Positions 7,986 to 15,079 of a DNA stretch of 64,000 nt are shown in pieces (within the stretch, counting starts at the first letter, position 1; each line of letters opens with the position of its first letter). The notes beneath the pieces are model-generated. The model was not told the origin of the DNA, did no database searches, and worked only from the letters and a program-made list of their open reading frames with translations. The DNA is from a bacterium 210820-DFI.6.37. GTDB lineage: Bacteria > Bacillota > Clostridia > Peptostreptococcales > Anaerovoracaceae. The stretch spans positions 16,160 through 80,159 of the forward strand of contig JAJCKG010000013.1 of assembly GCA_020558355.1 (NCBI GenBank), in the 5' to 3' direction. A program made the translations under genes and the position numbers.

Positions 7986-8714
7986 ATGAAAGCGGAACGA
8001 AAGAAAGACAGGTATTGGACTATTATAAAAGGCACCGGCGTTGTGGTATGTATCGCGGCGCTGGTCCTTTTGCTGTATCTGATCCGGATCATCCTGCGGC
8101 ATGGGATGGATGTGACGCTGCTGGCCTTTCTTTTCGTGCCTTTTCTGACCTTTGCGGTGGGATGCTTTTTTATTTCCCTGGCAGGAATCGGGGAGGGATC
8201 CGCGAAGCGGGATCAGGAATTGCCCGAGATGGGGGAGGCTGATGAAAAGGTGATAAAACGGATTGGGATATTATCGGATACCCATGGATTGCTCCGGCCT
8301 CAGGTCAGAGAAATACTGCAAAGCTGTGATTATATCATTCACGCGGGAGATCTGGATACAGGAGAAGTGCTGGGAGAGCTGAGAAAGCTGGGGGCCCTTT
8401 ATGTTGTGCGGGGCAACAATGACAAAGGCCTGTGGGCGGAATCCCTGGAGGATGTGCTGCGGATCAAAATCTGCGGGATGCGGTTTCTGATCGTTCATGA
8501 CAGGAAGCTGCTGGGAGAGCCGGGAGAAGCGGATATTGTGATTTTCGGACATTCCCATAAATACTATTGCGAACAGGAGGACGGCACACTGTGGCTCAAT
8601 CCGGGAAGCTGCGGCAGACGGCGCTTCCGCCTGCCTGTGACTATGGCGGTTATGGAGATCGGAGAAAAGAGCTTCCGCGTTAAACAGCATATTCTGGAGG
8701 AACCAGGAGCGTGA
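7986..8714 (+). CDS. membrane-anchored YfcE/MJ0936-type phosphoesterase
   Basis: A 242-residue protein. Two membrane helices (about 14-38 and 43-68) precede a calcineurin-like phosphodiesterase domain. The metal ligands are visible: D98-H100 in DTHG, D122 in GDLD, N145 in RGNND, H171 in VHD, and H189/H191 in GHSH. Soluble YfcE-like proteins of about 165 residues hydrolyse phosphodiesters with Mn2+. Here the catalytic domain follows the two membrane spans and should be cytoplasmic. I chose ATG 7986 behind AAGAGGCGG rather than the open frame from 7905. Confidence 0.8.
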   Translation: MKAERKKDRYWTIIKGTGVVVCIAALVLLLYLIRIILRHGMDVTLLAFLFVPFLTFAVGCFFISLAGIGEGSAKRDQELPEMGEADEKVIKRIGILSDTHGLLRPQVREILQSCDYIIHAGDLDTGEVLGELRKLGALYVVRGNNDKGLWAESLEDVLRIKICGMRFLIVHDRKLLGEPGEADIVIFGHSHKYYCEQEDGTLWLNPGSCGRRRFRLPVTMAVMEIGEKSFRVKQHILEEPGA

Positions 8715-8731
8715 AAGGGCCAGTGCCTGAT

Positions 8732-8760
8732 TTGACTTTCACAGCAAAAAATGATACCAT
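8732..8760 (+). promoter_or_regulatory. promoter of the NYN-domain gene
   Basis: TTGACT (8732-8737), 17 bases, TACCAT (8755-8760), in the gap after the phosphoesterase gene and before the NYN-domain gene. Confidence 0.5.
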
Positions 8761-8831
8761 TAATTGACTATTAAGGAAGAATGATCTATGGCTGCGCGGG
8801 GGCGCGGCCTGAAATGAATAAGGAGAAAAAT

Positions 8832-9737
8832 GTGGATAAGAGATTTGCGCTGCTTATTGACGCTGATAATGTTTCAGCGAAATATATCGATCCGATTCTG
8901 AACGAACTGTCCAAGTACGGAAATGTGACCTACAAAAGGATCTACGGAGACTGGACCAGCCGGCAGAATTCCAGCTGGAAGGAAGAGCTTCTCAGCAGCT
9001 CCATTACACCGATCCAGCAGTTCAGCTATACTACGGGGAAAAACGCTACGGATTCCGCTTTGATCATCGACGCCATGGATATTCTGTATACCAGTACGGT
9101 AGATGGATTTTGTATCGTTTCCAGCGACAGTGATTTTACAAAGCTGGCAAGCAGAATCCGGGAATCCGGCCTTACTGTAATCGGTATGGGTGAGCAAAAG
9201 ACGCCTATGGCGTTCCGCAAGGCCTGTGATATTTTTACCAGGCTGGAGCTTTTAGAGGGCGAGGAAGAGGTCAAGGAAGGGTCGGCTGTCAGAGATGTAG
9301 ACAAAGCGGTCATTGAAGACGCCATTGTAAAAATCATTACAGAAAACACCAATAACGGAAGAGAAACGGGGCTGGCTGAGCTTGGGAACCGCCTGCTGAA
9401 GCTGTATCCGGATTTTGATGTGCGAAGCTATGGTTACAGTCTGCTGTCAAAGCTACTGGAGGAATTTCCTAAAATCCGTCTGCTGAAGAAGGGCAATTAT
9501 GTGTCGGTCAAACTGGCAGAGGGAACCAATGTGGAAGAGTTTATTATAAAAATGGTAAAAGCCAGAGGCAGAGAAGGGGTGGATCTTGGAACACTGGGTC
9601 AGGAAATCCACCAGAAGTACGATAACTTCAATGTGCAGGATTACGGCTTTTCCCAGTTTAAAAAGTATATCCGCAGTATAGATCGAATCGAAGTTCGAAA
9701 AGTCGGAAATCAGAACATAGTAAGATATAGAGATTGA
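8832..9737 (+). CDS. NYN (LabA/PIN-like) nuclease-domain protein with C-terminal OST-HTH/LOTUS repeats
   Basis: About 301 residues. The N-terminal half is an NYN domain, with acidic motifs LLIDADN, TDSALIIDAMD and VSSDSDF that make a PIN-like metal site. The C-terminal half shows two winged-helix units of OST-HTH type, each with a F-V--YG-S-F/L-K pattern (FDVRSYGYSLLSKLL near 205 and FNVQDYGFSQFKKYI near 280). NYN-LOTUS proteins are thought to bind or process RNA; no substrate is known. GTG at 8832 has AAGGAG with a 6-base spacer. In-frame ATGs at 8781 and 8814 are alternatives with poorer RBS. Confidence 0.85.
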   Translation: MDKRFALLIDADNVSAKYIDPILNELSKYGNVTYKRIYGDWTSRQNSSWKEELLSSSITPIQQFSYTTGKNATDSALIIDAMDILYTSTVDGFCIVSSDSDFTKLASRIRESGLTVIGMGEQKTPMAFRKACDIFTRLELLEGEEEVKEGSAVRDVDKAVIEDAIVKIITENTNNGRETGLAELGNRLLKLYPDFDVRSYGYSLLSKLLEEFPKIRLLKKGNYVSVKLAEGTNVEEFIIKMVKARGREGVDLGTLGQEIHQKYDNFNVQDYGFSQFKKYIRSIDRIEVRKVGNQNIVRYRD

Positions 9738-9756
9738 TTTTTAATGGAGAAGCGGA

Positions 9757-10164
9757 ATGCAGGGATATAATTGCATTATGGTATACAACAGCAGCCGGAG
9801 CAAGCTGCTGTTTTGCAAGCGTATAAAAGACCCCTATGAGGGGAAGTACAATCTGGTAGGAGGAAAGATCGAACCCGGAGAAGAAGGGCTTTCCGCGGCC
9901 TACCGGGAGCTGGAGGAAGAGACGGGCATCACCCGGGAGGATATTATTCTCAAGCATATGATGAATTTTACATATTTCAACCAGAACTGCGTTGTGGAAG
10001 TTTATGTGGGCAGCCTGAAGCGGGAGGTAGGACTGAAACCGGAGAAGCATCCGCTTTTGTGGCTGGATATGAGTGAGGATTTTTTTGATCTGGATCGCTT
10101 CGCGGGAGAAGGAAATATCGGCCACATGGTGGAGCAGGTACGAATTTACGGAGACGGGATTTAA
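9757..10164 (+). CDS. Nudix hydrolase
   Basis: A 135-residue single-domain protein. The Nudix box G-X5-E-X7-REL-X-EE-X-G-I is intact, from GKIEPGEEG through RELEEETGI (about residues 39-61). Such enzymes hydrolyse nucleoside diphosphates linked to another group, and small clostridial members often act on oxidised (d)NTPs (MutT/YtkD-like). The substrate is not predictable here. It starts 19 bases after the NYN gene and probably shares its transcript, which ends at the terminator at 10184. Confidence 0.88.
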   Translation: MQGYNCIMVYNSSRSKLLFCKRIKDPYEGKYNLVGGKIEPGEEGLSAAYRELEEETGITREDIILKHMMNFTYFNQNCVVEVYVGSLKREVGLKPEKHPLLWLDMSEDFFDLDRFAGEGNIGHMVEQVRIYGDGI

Positions 10165-10183
10165 ACGCTGAAGTCTGAAAATG

Positions 10184-10217
10184 ACCGGAGGTTATAGAAA
10201 AGGCCTTCGGTTTTTTT
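10184..10217 (+). terminator. terminator after the Nudix gene
   Basis: ACCGGAGG (10184-10191) pairs with CCTTCGGT (10204-10211, one G-U), followed by seven T. Confidence 0.8.
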
Positions 10218-10265
10218 GTGTCCTGTTTTAAACCGGGGAAGCCTTTCGCGTTTTTTTTGAAAATA

Positions 10266-10312
10266 AACAGTGTATAACACTTGACAACTGTTCTATACTG
10301 TTATATACTGTT
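10266..10312 (+). promoter_or_regulatory. promoter and probable operator of the GntR-ABC operon
   Basis: TTGACA (10281-10286), 17 bases, TATACT (10304-10309). AACAGTGTATAAC (10266-10278) and GTTATATACTGTT (10300-10312) are inverted copies (12 of 13) that bracket the -35 and cover the -10. This is the geometry expected for autoregulation by a YtrA-type GntR repressor. Confidence 0.7.
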
Positions 10313-10333
10313 TGCGAACAAAGGAGACAGAAT

Positions 10334-10705
10334 ATGAAGATGATCATCAACAACTCTTCTCAGCAGCCTATTTATGAGCAGATCGCGGAACAGGTCAAAG
10401 GCCGGATCATGAATGGGTCAGCAAAGGAAGGAGATCTGCTGCCCTCTGTCCGCGCTCTTTCAAAGGAACTGAAAATCAGCGCCCTGACTGTGAAAAAGGC
10501 TTATGACAGTCTGGAGCATGAAGGCTTTATAACGACAGTCCATGGAAAAGGCAGCTTTATCGCGGCGGCAAACCCGCGGCTGTTAGAAGAGGAACACAGA
10601 AAAGAAGTGGAAGCCGATTTGGAGAAAGCCATTCTGAAAGGGCGCAGAGGCGGCATGACTGACAAGGAAATCAAAGAGCTATTCGATTTGATTATGGAGG
10701 AATGA
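10334..10705 (+). CDS. GntR-family regulator, YtrA subfamily
   Basis: A 123-residue protein. The N-terminal winged helix begins QQPIYEQIAEQVKGRI and contains LPSVRALSKELKISALTVKKAY, the GntR signature. The short C-terminal tail (about 45 residues) with the dimer helices defines the YtrA subfamily. In B. subtilis YtrA controls the ABC genes cotranscribed with it and responds to cell-wall antibiotics. Here it is the first gene of an operon with an ABC ATPase and permease, so the same local control is inferred. Confidence 0.9.
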   Translation: MKMIINNSSQQPIYEQIAEQVKGRIMNGSAKEGDLLPSVRALSKELKISALTVKKAYDSLEHEGFITTVHGKGSFIAAANPRLLEEEHRKEVEADLEKAILKGRRGGMTDKEIKELFDLIMEE

Positions 10706-10708
10706 GAG

Positions 10709-11560
10709 ATGCTTGTTAAACTGGAAAATGTGAGCAAATCCTATAACGATTTTGTTCTCAACTGCTCCCTTAGTCTGAGGGAAGGCCGGATTACAGGTCT
10801 GGTGGGTCAGAACGGGGCAGGCAAGAGTACGACCTTTAAAGCCATACTGGGTCTGATCAGGCCGGAAGCGGGAACCGCGAGGGTCTTAGGAAAGGATTTT
10901 ACATGGCGGGAAGGCCCTGACAGAGAACAGATTGGAGCTGTGTTATCAGATACCGGTTTTGGCGGACATATGACAGTAAAACAGGTGGCCGCTGTGTCAG
11001 CTAAGGCCTGGAAAAGCTTTCGCAAGGACGATTTTCTGGAAATGTGTAAGGCGCAGGGGCTTCCTCTCGATAAAAAGCTGAAAACCTTCTCTACCGGAAT
11101 GCGGGCAAAGCTGAAGGTTCTTACTGCTGTTTCCCATGACGCCCGGCTGCTTATTCTGGATGAGCCTACGGCAGGACTGGATGTGGTGGCCCGGGATGAA
11201 ATTCTGGATACGCTGCGGGAATATATGGAGACGGAAGGAAGGGGGATCCTGATCAGTTCTCATATTTCAAGCGATCTGGAAGGCCTTTGCGATGACATTT
11301 ATATGATCCATGAAGGGAAGATCGTGTTTCACGAAGATACAGATGTGATTCTGAGTGATTACGGCGTTCTGAAGGCAACGGAGGAGCAGTACCGAAGATT
11401 GGACCAGGACTACCTTCTGTGGGTAAAGAAAGAAAGCTACGGGTATCGGTGTCTCACAAGGGAGCGCCGGTTTTATCAGGAAAACTTTCCTGATGTCATT
11501 GCTGAAGCGTGTGGTATTGATGAAATACAAATTATGCTGACTGGGGGACAGAGAAAATGA
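10709..11560 (+). CDS. ABC transporter ATP-binding protein
   Basis: A 283-residue ATPase. Walker A is GQNGAGKST (about residue 35), the signature is the variant FSTGM in place of LSGGQ, and Walker B is LLILDEPTAGLD. A C-terminal extension of about 70 residues is typical of ABC-2 exporters of the YtrB/BcrA kind. The substrate is unknown; with the YtrA-type regulator an antibiotic- or lipid-export role is plausible. It starts 3 bases after the GntR stop. Confidence 0.92.
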   Translation: MLVKLENVSKSYNDFVLNCSLSLREGRITGLVGQNGAGKSTTFKAILGLIRPEAGTARVLGKDFTWREGPDREQIGAVLSDTGFGGHMTVKQVAAVSAKAWKSFRKDDFLEMCKAQGLPLDKKLKTFSTGMRAKLKVLTAVSHDARLLILDEPTAGLDVVARDEILDTLREYMETEGRGILISSHISSDLEGLCDDIYMIHEGKIVFHEDTDVILSDYGVLKATEEQYRRLDQDYLLWVKKESYGYRCLTRERRFYQENFPDVIAEACGIDEIQIMLTGGQRK

Positions 11561-12201
11561 AAGCATTGTTAACAAAGGATTTGTACGCGTTAAAAGAGGC
11601 CAGAACGCTAATCCTTCTCATGGTGGCGATTTCAGTTGCCGTAGCCCTGTGGGGCGGTATCGAGCAGGCCGGATTCGTCATGGGATATATATCCATTCTG
11701 GCCGCGATCCTGGTGCTGACTGTGATCAGCTATGATGAAGCGGACAACGGGCAGGCGTTTTTATTTGCGATGCCTATATCAAGAAAGCAGTATGTGATGG
11801 AAAAGTACCTTTTTGGCTGGATTACCTGCTTTTCAGGATGGATTCTCGCCGGAATCCTTTCGGCGCTGACCGTGCTTCGGGCAGGAGAGTCTTTTTCCGG
11901 GGAGCTGCGGTGGCTGCCCGGAGGTGTGCTGCTGGGCGTGCTGCTGACGCAGGCTGTGATGATCCCGGTCCAGCTGAAGTTCGGCGGACAGAAAGGAAAG
12001 CTGGCCATGCTGGTGGTGCTCGCGGCTGCAGTTGGCGGCGCAGCCGCGCTGGCAAACAGCGGAGGGGGCCAGCTGGCGGAAGCTGTTTTTTCAAAAATGG
12101 GAAGCTATGGGCTGGTCATTACGGGAGCGGCGCTGCTTCTTATGGGAACGGCCGCCTCCTATTGCTGCAGCCTGAGGATCATGGGGAAAAAGGAGTTTTA
12201 A
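11557..12201 (+). CDS. ABC-2 type permease
   Basis: A 214-residue membrane protein with about six hydrophobic segments. It begins MKALLTKDLYALKEARTLIL, the cytoplasmic KDL opening usual for ABC-2 permeases. The start codon overlaps the ATPase stop (ATGA), implying translational coupling. It is the membrane partner of the preceding ATPase; two copies would form one transporter. Confidence 0.85.
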   Translation: MKALLTKDLYALKEARTLILLMVAISVAVALWGGIEQAGFVMGYISILAAILVLTVISYDEADNGQAFLFAMPISRKQYVMEKYLFGWITCFSGWILAGILSALTVLRAGESFSGELRWLPGGVLLGVLLTQAVMIPVQLKFGGQKGKLAMLVVLAAAVGGAAALANSGGGQLAEAVFSKMGSYGLVITGAALLLMGTAASYCCSLRIMGKKEF

Positions 12202-12208
12202 TGTAAAG

Positions 12209-12700
12209 ATGGAGTTTATTTTTGTTTCAAAGACGGATAAGGAGCAGATCCGGCAATTATCCCGACTAGCGTCTGATATTGTGCGGGAGTTTTTTTCCCC
12301 GCTGATCGGAGCCGCTCAAAACGAATATATGATTAAAAAATTTCAGACAGAGGAAGCCATTACAGAGCAGCTGCGGGATGGATACCAGTATTATTTCGCA
12401 AGCTATGAAGGAAAGCACTGCGGTTTTCTGGCCTTTTTTCCAAAGGATGGAAAGCTGTACCTGAGCAAATTCTACCTTGCCAGGGAATACCGGGGGAGAG
12501 GTCTCGCAAAGGAGCTGCTTGCCTTTGTCAAGGAGCAGGGAAGGAAAGCGGGAATATCCGTTGTATTTCTCAATGTAAACCGTAGAAACCCGGCGGTGGA
12601 AGCTTACAAAAAGATGGGATTTCAAATTGTCAGAAGGGAAAAGAAAGAAATCGGGGGCGGCTTTGTCATGGATGATTATGTGATGGAAGCTGAAATATAA
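12209..12700 (+). CDS. GNAT family N-acetyltransferase
   Basis: A 163-residue GNAT protein. Motif A is visible as FYLAREYRGRGLAKELLAF (acetyl-CoA pyrophosphate loop R-x-x-G-x-G/A) and motif B as VFLNVNRRNPAVEAYKKMGF. Length and order match small RimI-like acetyltransferases; the acceptor is unknown. It starts 7 bases after the permease and ends at a strong terminator, so it is probably the last gene of the GntR-ABC operon. Confidence 0.87.
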   Translation: MEFIFVSKTDKEQIRQLSRLASDIVREFFSPLIGAAQNEYMIKKFQTEEAITEQLRDGYQYYFASYEGKHCGFLAFFPKDGKLYLSKFYLAREYRGRGLAKELLAFVKEQGRKAGISVVFLNVNRRNPAVEAYKKMGFQIVRREKKEIGGGFVMDDYVMEAEI

Positions 12701-12732
12701 AAGCTCTCCCAAAAAACAGTTGGGAGAGCTTT
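12700..12732. terminator. bidirectional terminator between convergent GNAT and ferredoxin genes
   Basis: AAAGCTCTCCCAA (12700-12712) pairs perfectly with TTGGGAGAGCTTT (12720-12732) over 13 bp. It has A/T ends on both sides and separates convergent genes. Confidence 0.85.
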
Positions 12733-12742
12733 ACAAGGGGGG

Positions 12743-13438
12743 TTAGTTCAGGATCCTTCCATCGGTTGAAATGGTCACTACCTGCCACGGCAGGAACTTG
12801 CCGCTTGCCTGAAGCGCCTGTTTTACAGCCGCTTCAATGCCGCCGCAGCAAGGAACCTCCATACGGGTTACTGTAACGCTTTTGATGTTATTTAGCCGTA
12901 TGATTTCTGTCAGCTTTTCCGTATAGTCGCCGTCATCCAGCTTTGGACAGCCGATCAGGGTGATCTTTCCCTTCATGAACTGACCGTGAAAGTTTCCATA
13001 GGCATAAGCGCTGCAGTCAGCGGCAATAAGCAGATTGGCGTTTTCAAAATAAGGAGCCCGCGTTGGCGCCAGCTTGATCTGGACCGGCCACTGGTTCAGA
13101 TTTGTGGCAACTGGGGAAGCAGGCGCGGCCGTCTCTTTTTCTCGGATCAGGGATTTTGACTGGGTTCCGGGGCAGCCGCAGGCAAGGGTTTCTGGCTGCT
13201 TTGCTTCCTTGTTTGCCAGCGCGGCCGCTTCATCATAGGCCGCGGCCTCCCTCTCTACAAATGTAATGGCTCCGGTGGGGCAGGCGGGAAGACAGTCTCC
13301 GAGGCCATCGCAGTAATCATCCCGCAGCAGCTTTGCTTTTCCAGCTACCATGCCGATGGCTCCTTCATGACAGGCCTGGGCGCAGAGGCCGCAGCCGTTG
13401 CATTTTTCTTCATTGATTTCAATAATTTTTCTTATCAT
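12743..13438 (-). CDS. 4Fe-4S ferredoxin-domain protein
   Basis: A 231-residue protein. Near the N-terminus it has two 4Fe-4S motifs: CNGCGLCAQAC (C-x2-C-x2-C-x3-C, about residues 13-23) and CDGLGDCLPACP (a longer second loop). A Cys-rich CGCPG segment follows near 108. The C-terminal domain includes AADCSAYAYG and VPCCGGIEAAV. The architecture is common in anaerobes for electron-transfer or sensing proteins whose partner is unknown. The start follows GGAGGTACCATT. It is divergent from a Crp/Fnr regulator, which suggests control by that regulator. Confidence 0.85.
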   Translation of the reverse strand: MIRKIIEINEEKCNGCGLCAQACHEGAIGMVAGKAKLLRDDYCDGLGDCLPACPTGAITFVEREAAAYDEAAALANKEAKQPETLACGCPGTQSKSLIREKETAAPASPVATNLNQWPVQIKLAPTRAPYFENANLLIAADCSAYAYGNFHGQFMKGKITLIGCPKLDDGDYTEKLTEIIRLNNIKSVTVTRMEVPCCGGIEAAVKQALQASGKFLPWQVVTISTDGRILN

Positions 13439-13461
13439 AATGGTACCTCCATATTGATTTC

Positions 13462-13519
13462 TTGACTTGATGATGACAGTTTAATATAATGTTTCTGACA
13501 AGTATGTTGTAATTACAAC
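13462..13519 (+). promoter_or_regulatory. promoter of the Crp/Fnr gene with a perfect palindrome
   Basis: TTGACT (13462-13467), 17 bases, TATAAT (13485-13490). Downstream the 14-bp perfect palindrome GTTGTAATTACAAC (13506-13519) lies in the expected leader, where binding would block transcription. Crp/Fnr dimers bind such TTGTAA/TTACAA-like dyads, so autorepression and shared control of the divergent ferredoxin gene are plausible. Confidence 0.6.
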
Positions 13520-13533
13520 GGAATGGAGAAAAA

Positions 13534-14190
13534 ATGAATTATCCTTTTATTTCCAAAACCTCGCTTTTCCAGGGCATCCCCGCGGAAGAAACGAAAGCGG
13601 CTCTGGATTGTCTTTCCGCTGTAAAAAAGAGCTTTGAAAAAAATCAAACCGTTTACTACAGGGGAGACCGGGTTTCCGATATAGGGCTGGTTTTGTCGGG
13701 AGCGGTGAATATTGTAAAGCATGATATCTGGGGAAATCAGGCTATTTTGGATCATGTCCGCGGCGGACAGATGTTTGGAGAAACTTACGCCTGTCTTCAA
13801 GGGGAACCCCTTGCGGTCGATGTAATCGCGGCGGAACGATCGGAGATTTTGTTTCTGAATGTGAACCGTATTATGAAAACCTGCCCTTCCAGCTGCGGTT
13901 TTCACAATAAAATCATCAGCAACCTGGTTTATACACTTGCAAAGAGAAATCAGACTTTGACCAGCAAAATGGATCACATCACCCCCAGAACAATACGGGA
14001 GCGGGTTCTGTCTTATCTTTCGGCGCAGGCGGTAAAAAAGGAAAGCTGCTCCTTTGAGATCCCCTTTAACAGGCAGCAGATGGCAGATTATCTTTCTGTG
14101 GACCGAAGCGCTCTTTCTATTGAATTGTCCAAGCTCCAGAAAGAAGGTGTGATTTCTTTCCACAAGAATAAGTTTGATTTATACTTGTAG
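13534..14190 (+). CDS. Crp/Fnr family transcriptional regulator
   Basis: A 218-residue protein. A cyclic-nucleotide-binding-type beta-roll (about 20-125, GDRVSDIGLVLSGAVNIV and GGQMFGETYA) is joined by a long helix to an HTH_Crp domain (about 150-215, FNRQQMADYLSVDRSALSIELSKL). It lacks the N-terminal Cys cluster of oxygen-sensing Fnr, so the effector is unknown. Clostridial relatives often regulate redox or nitrogen-oxide genes and sit next to their targets, here the divergent ferredoxin-domain gene. Confidence 0.88.
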   Translation: MNYPFISKTSLFQGIPAEETKAALDCLSAVKKSFEKNQTVYYRGDRVSDIGLVLSGAVNIVKHDIWGNQAILDHVRGGQMFGETYACLQGEPLAVDVIAAERSEILFLNVNRIMKTCPSSCGFHNKIISNLVYTLAKRNQTLTSKMDHITPRTIRERVLSYLSAQAVKKESCSFEIPFNRQQMADYLSVDRSALSIELSKLQKEGVISFHKNKFDLYL

Positions 14191-14252
14191 AAGACCTGTT
14201 AATCCCATAAAATCCGTTAAAACCAGGACAGGAGGGGAGATGGCAAACAGGC

Positions 14253-14383
14253 TGTGTATAACTGTGGATAACTTCTTTTGGCCTGCACCTATAAACCTTT
14301 GAATTTCAACGTTTGTAAAATAATGTTTATCCACATGCGGCTTTGGATAAAATTGTATACGATTTTGGTTTTTCTGTGGATAA
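14253..14383. promoter_or_regulatory. cluster of DnaA boxes
   Basis: Three perfect 9-mers of the consensus TTATCCACA occur in 121 bases: TGTGGATAA at 14263-14271 and 14375-14383 (minus orientation) and TTATCCACA at 14327-14335 (plus). One-mismatch boxes TGTGTATAA (14253-14261) and TTTGGATAA (14342-14350) fill the gaps. The surroundings are AT-rich and carry no credible gene (14191-14494). Neither dnaA nor dnaN is nearby, so this is more likely a DnaA-titration or regulatory cluster, or a DnaA-controlled promoter for the macrodomain gene, than oriC itself. Confidence 0.7.
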
Positions 14384-14494
14384 TCCCTCAAATGCCCATA
14401 AAAAGGCGAATTCCATATGTTGAAAAGTGTCGAGGTGATAAAATTTTTAGAGGGGATATAAACCTATTATAAGAGAATAAGGAGGAAGAAAATT

Positions 14495-15004
14495 ATGATA
14501 ACAGCGACGCGCGGTGATATTACAAAAATTGATACAGTGGAGGCTATTGTAAACGCCGCCAATAACAGTCTGCTTGGCGGAGGCGGCGTAGACGGAGCGA
14601 TCCATCGGGCGGCAGGACCAAAGCTTTTAGAAGAATGCAGGACTCTCCATGGGTGTGAGACAGGAAAAGCCAAAATTACAAAGGCTTATGATCTGCCCTG
14701 TGAATATGTGATCCATACAGTAGGCCCAGTCTGGCGGGGCGGCGTAGACGGAGAACCGGAAGCTCTGGCCGGGTGCTATGAAAACTCTCTGAAACTGGCT
14801 CTGCGGCATGGTATTCGATCCATTGCGTTTCCGTCTATTTCCACCGGCGTATACGGCTATCCGGTGAAACAGGCGGCAAAAATCGCGGTGGAAACCGTAA
14901 GAGCTTTTCTGGATGAAAACCCTGGAAAGCTGGATACGGTCGTATGGGTTCTTTTTAATCAAGAGGCGGAAGAAGCGTATAAAAAAGAGCTGGGACTGGC
15001 CTGA
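14495..15004 (+). CDS. macrodomain protein (O-acetyl-ADP-ribose deacetylase type)
   Basis: A 169-residue single macrodomain of MacroD/YmdB type. GDIT (7-10), [21 protein letters not shown] (about 22-42) and [11 protein letters not shown] (about 111-121) form the ADP-ribose pocket; the Asn and Asp of NAANN and GGVDG are the catalytic residues in this class. It removes acetyl from O-acetyl-ADP-ribose or ADP-ribose from acidic residues. The start follows AAGGAGGAAGAAAATT. The DnaA-box cluster lies upstream. Confidence 0.92.
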   Translation: MITATRGDITKIDTVEAIVNAANNSLLGGGGVDGAIHRAAGPKLLEECRTLHGCETGKAKITKAYDLPCEYVIHTVGPVWRGGVDGEPEALAGCYENSLKLALRHGIRSIAFPSISTGVYGYPVKQAAKIAVETVRAFLDENPGKLDTVVWVLFNQEAEEAYKKELGLA

Positions 15005-15079
15005 AAAGTAAAGTGCTAAACCTCCGGTTTTGTGAATATCTTAATAACAAGCGATTCGCGAAACAAGGGGGTTTTTTGT

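Noticed and set aside
13506..13519. GTTGTAATTACAAC as another BlaI operator
   Set aside because: The half-sites are in the opposite order (TGTA...TACA) to BlaI dyads (TACA...TGTA).
14278..14472. Short open frame inside the DnaA-box region
   Set aside because: No RBS and no recognisable domain; the region is better explained by the DnaA boxes.
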